A stretch of DNA of 64,000 nt, from NCBI GenBank assembly GCA_030568195.1, contig JAJLTO010000001.1, positions 992,001 to 1,056,000 on the forward strand, read 5' to 3'. Below are positions 63,640 to 64,000 of this stretch, piece by piece (the stretch's first letter is position 1; each line of letters opens with the position of its first letter). The notes under the pieces were generated by a model. It saw only the letters and a program-made list of their open reading frames with translations. It had not been told where the DNA came from and searched no databases. The translations under genes and the position numbers were made by a program. This stretch comes from Dipodascopsis uninucleata var. uninucleata (lineage: Eukaryota > Ascomycota > Lipomycetes > Lipomycetales > Lipomycetaceae).

Positions 63640-64000
63640 CTAATCGTTTTCCTCGGTATTCTTGCTTGTGCTCTCGCGATCATCTTCGTCAACTCTAGTT
63701 CCTGCTTCTTGAGATGGTTTAGAAGAATCTGACGTCTTTGTGGCTGTCTTTTCATTTTGTTCGTTACCTTCTTTAAGATCTTCACCATCGACTGAACTAG
63801 CAGTAGCAGTAGGTTTATCTGGTTTAACGACAGATTTATCTTTAGCAGCAATTGCCTTCTCTTTAGCTTCTGCGGCGATAAATGGCTTCAGAAGAGCATT
63901 TGCCTTTGAAAGCACCTCTTTGCGTGTAACCCTTGCTGTTCTCGCTTTCACAGGAGGCACAGGAGTGCTAGCTTCTGTACCAGCAAAGGATGATGGAGTA
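63640..64000 (-). CDS. 3' part of an acidic, Lys/Glu/Thr-rich protein (cut by window edge)
   Basis: About 120 C-terminal codons are open from the right edge to the stop at 63640. The text has no in-frame ATG at its beginning, so the gene continues beyond 64000. It contains a short ordered-looking segment (TRVTRKEVLSKANALLKPFI in part) followed by a Lys/Glu/Asp/Ser/Thr-rich tail ending NTEEND. I do not recognise it; such tails are common in nuclear and cell-division proteins. Confidence 0.55.
   Translation of the reverse strand, partial: TPSSFAGTEASTPVPPVKARTARVTRKEVLSKANALLKPFIAAEAKEKAIAAKDKSVVKPDKPTATASSVDGEDLKEGNEQNEKTATKTSDSSKPSQEAGTRVDEDDRESTSKNTEEND

Noticed and set aside
1-64000. CRISPR array, integrated virus, LTR element or transposase gene
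   Set aside because: No spaced direct repeats, terminal repeats, integrase, reverse transcriptase or transposase motifs were seen in any frame.

Overview
The window is nuclear DNA of an ascomycete, most likely a yeast-like or early-branching lineage. The base composition is AT-leaning, genes lie 0.2 to 3 kb apart on both strands, and many genes carry short spliceosomal introns (GTAAGT-like donors, CTAAC/CTGAC branch sites, tag or cag acceptors), often near the 5' end. The gene set (Bet4, Mdj1, Cue1, Sap30, Smc2, Prp2, Msb3-type TBC protein, Pan6, S6-kinase type AGC kinase) is fungal. Several genes absent from S. cerevisiae are present: an EED/ESC-type Polycomb WD40 protein, a NECAP endocytic protein, a PNGase-A-like protein and a SUGCT-like CoA-transferase. 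I cannot name the species. No tRNA, rRNA, CRISPR array or recognisable transposon was found.

Left part (about 1-24.5 kb) is metabolic and accessory in character. After BET4 come a sugar/sugar-acid transporter, a D-2-hydroxyacid dehydrogenase and a zinc-free alcohol dehydrogenase-like reductase, all on the minus strand. Then follow an NCS1 uracil/allantoin-type permease, an amidase, a divergently transcribed fusion of an isochorismatase-like hydrolase with a degenerate allophanate-hydrolase-like amidase domain, and a large Zn2Cys6 regulator resembling DAL81/TamA. Permease, two amide/ureide hydrolases and a nitrogen regulator together suggest a nitrogen-scavenging neighbourhood. A high-affinity glucose transporter closes this part.

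Middle part (24.5-38 kb) holds a membrane-anchored PNGase-A-like protein with a UPRE/CRE-like promoter, a two-PAS protein, a 3.1 kb gene-free divergent region that includes a GC-richer block, the EED-like gene (11-codon first exon plus a large second exon), a small three-exon acidic protein and pantothenate synthetase.

Right part (38-64 kb) is dense housekeeping: NECAP, PRP2 helicase, MSB3/MSB4-like RabGAP, SAP30, MDJ1, CUE1, SMC2, an S6-kinase-like kinase, a small mitochondrial protein, a seven-exon CoA-transferase, a PHD-finger protein and the 3' part of an acidic protein cut by the window edge. Exon joins given here were derived by reading splice sites and checking that the reading frame closes; none has transcript support.
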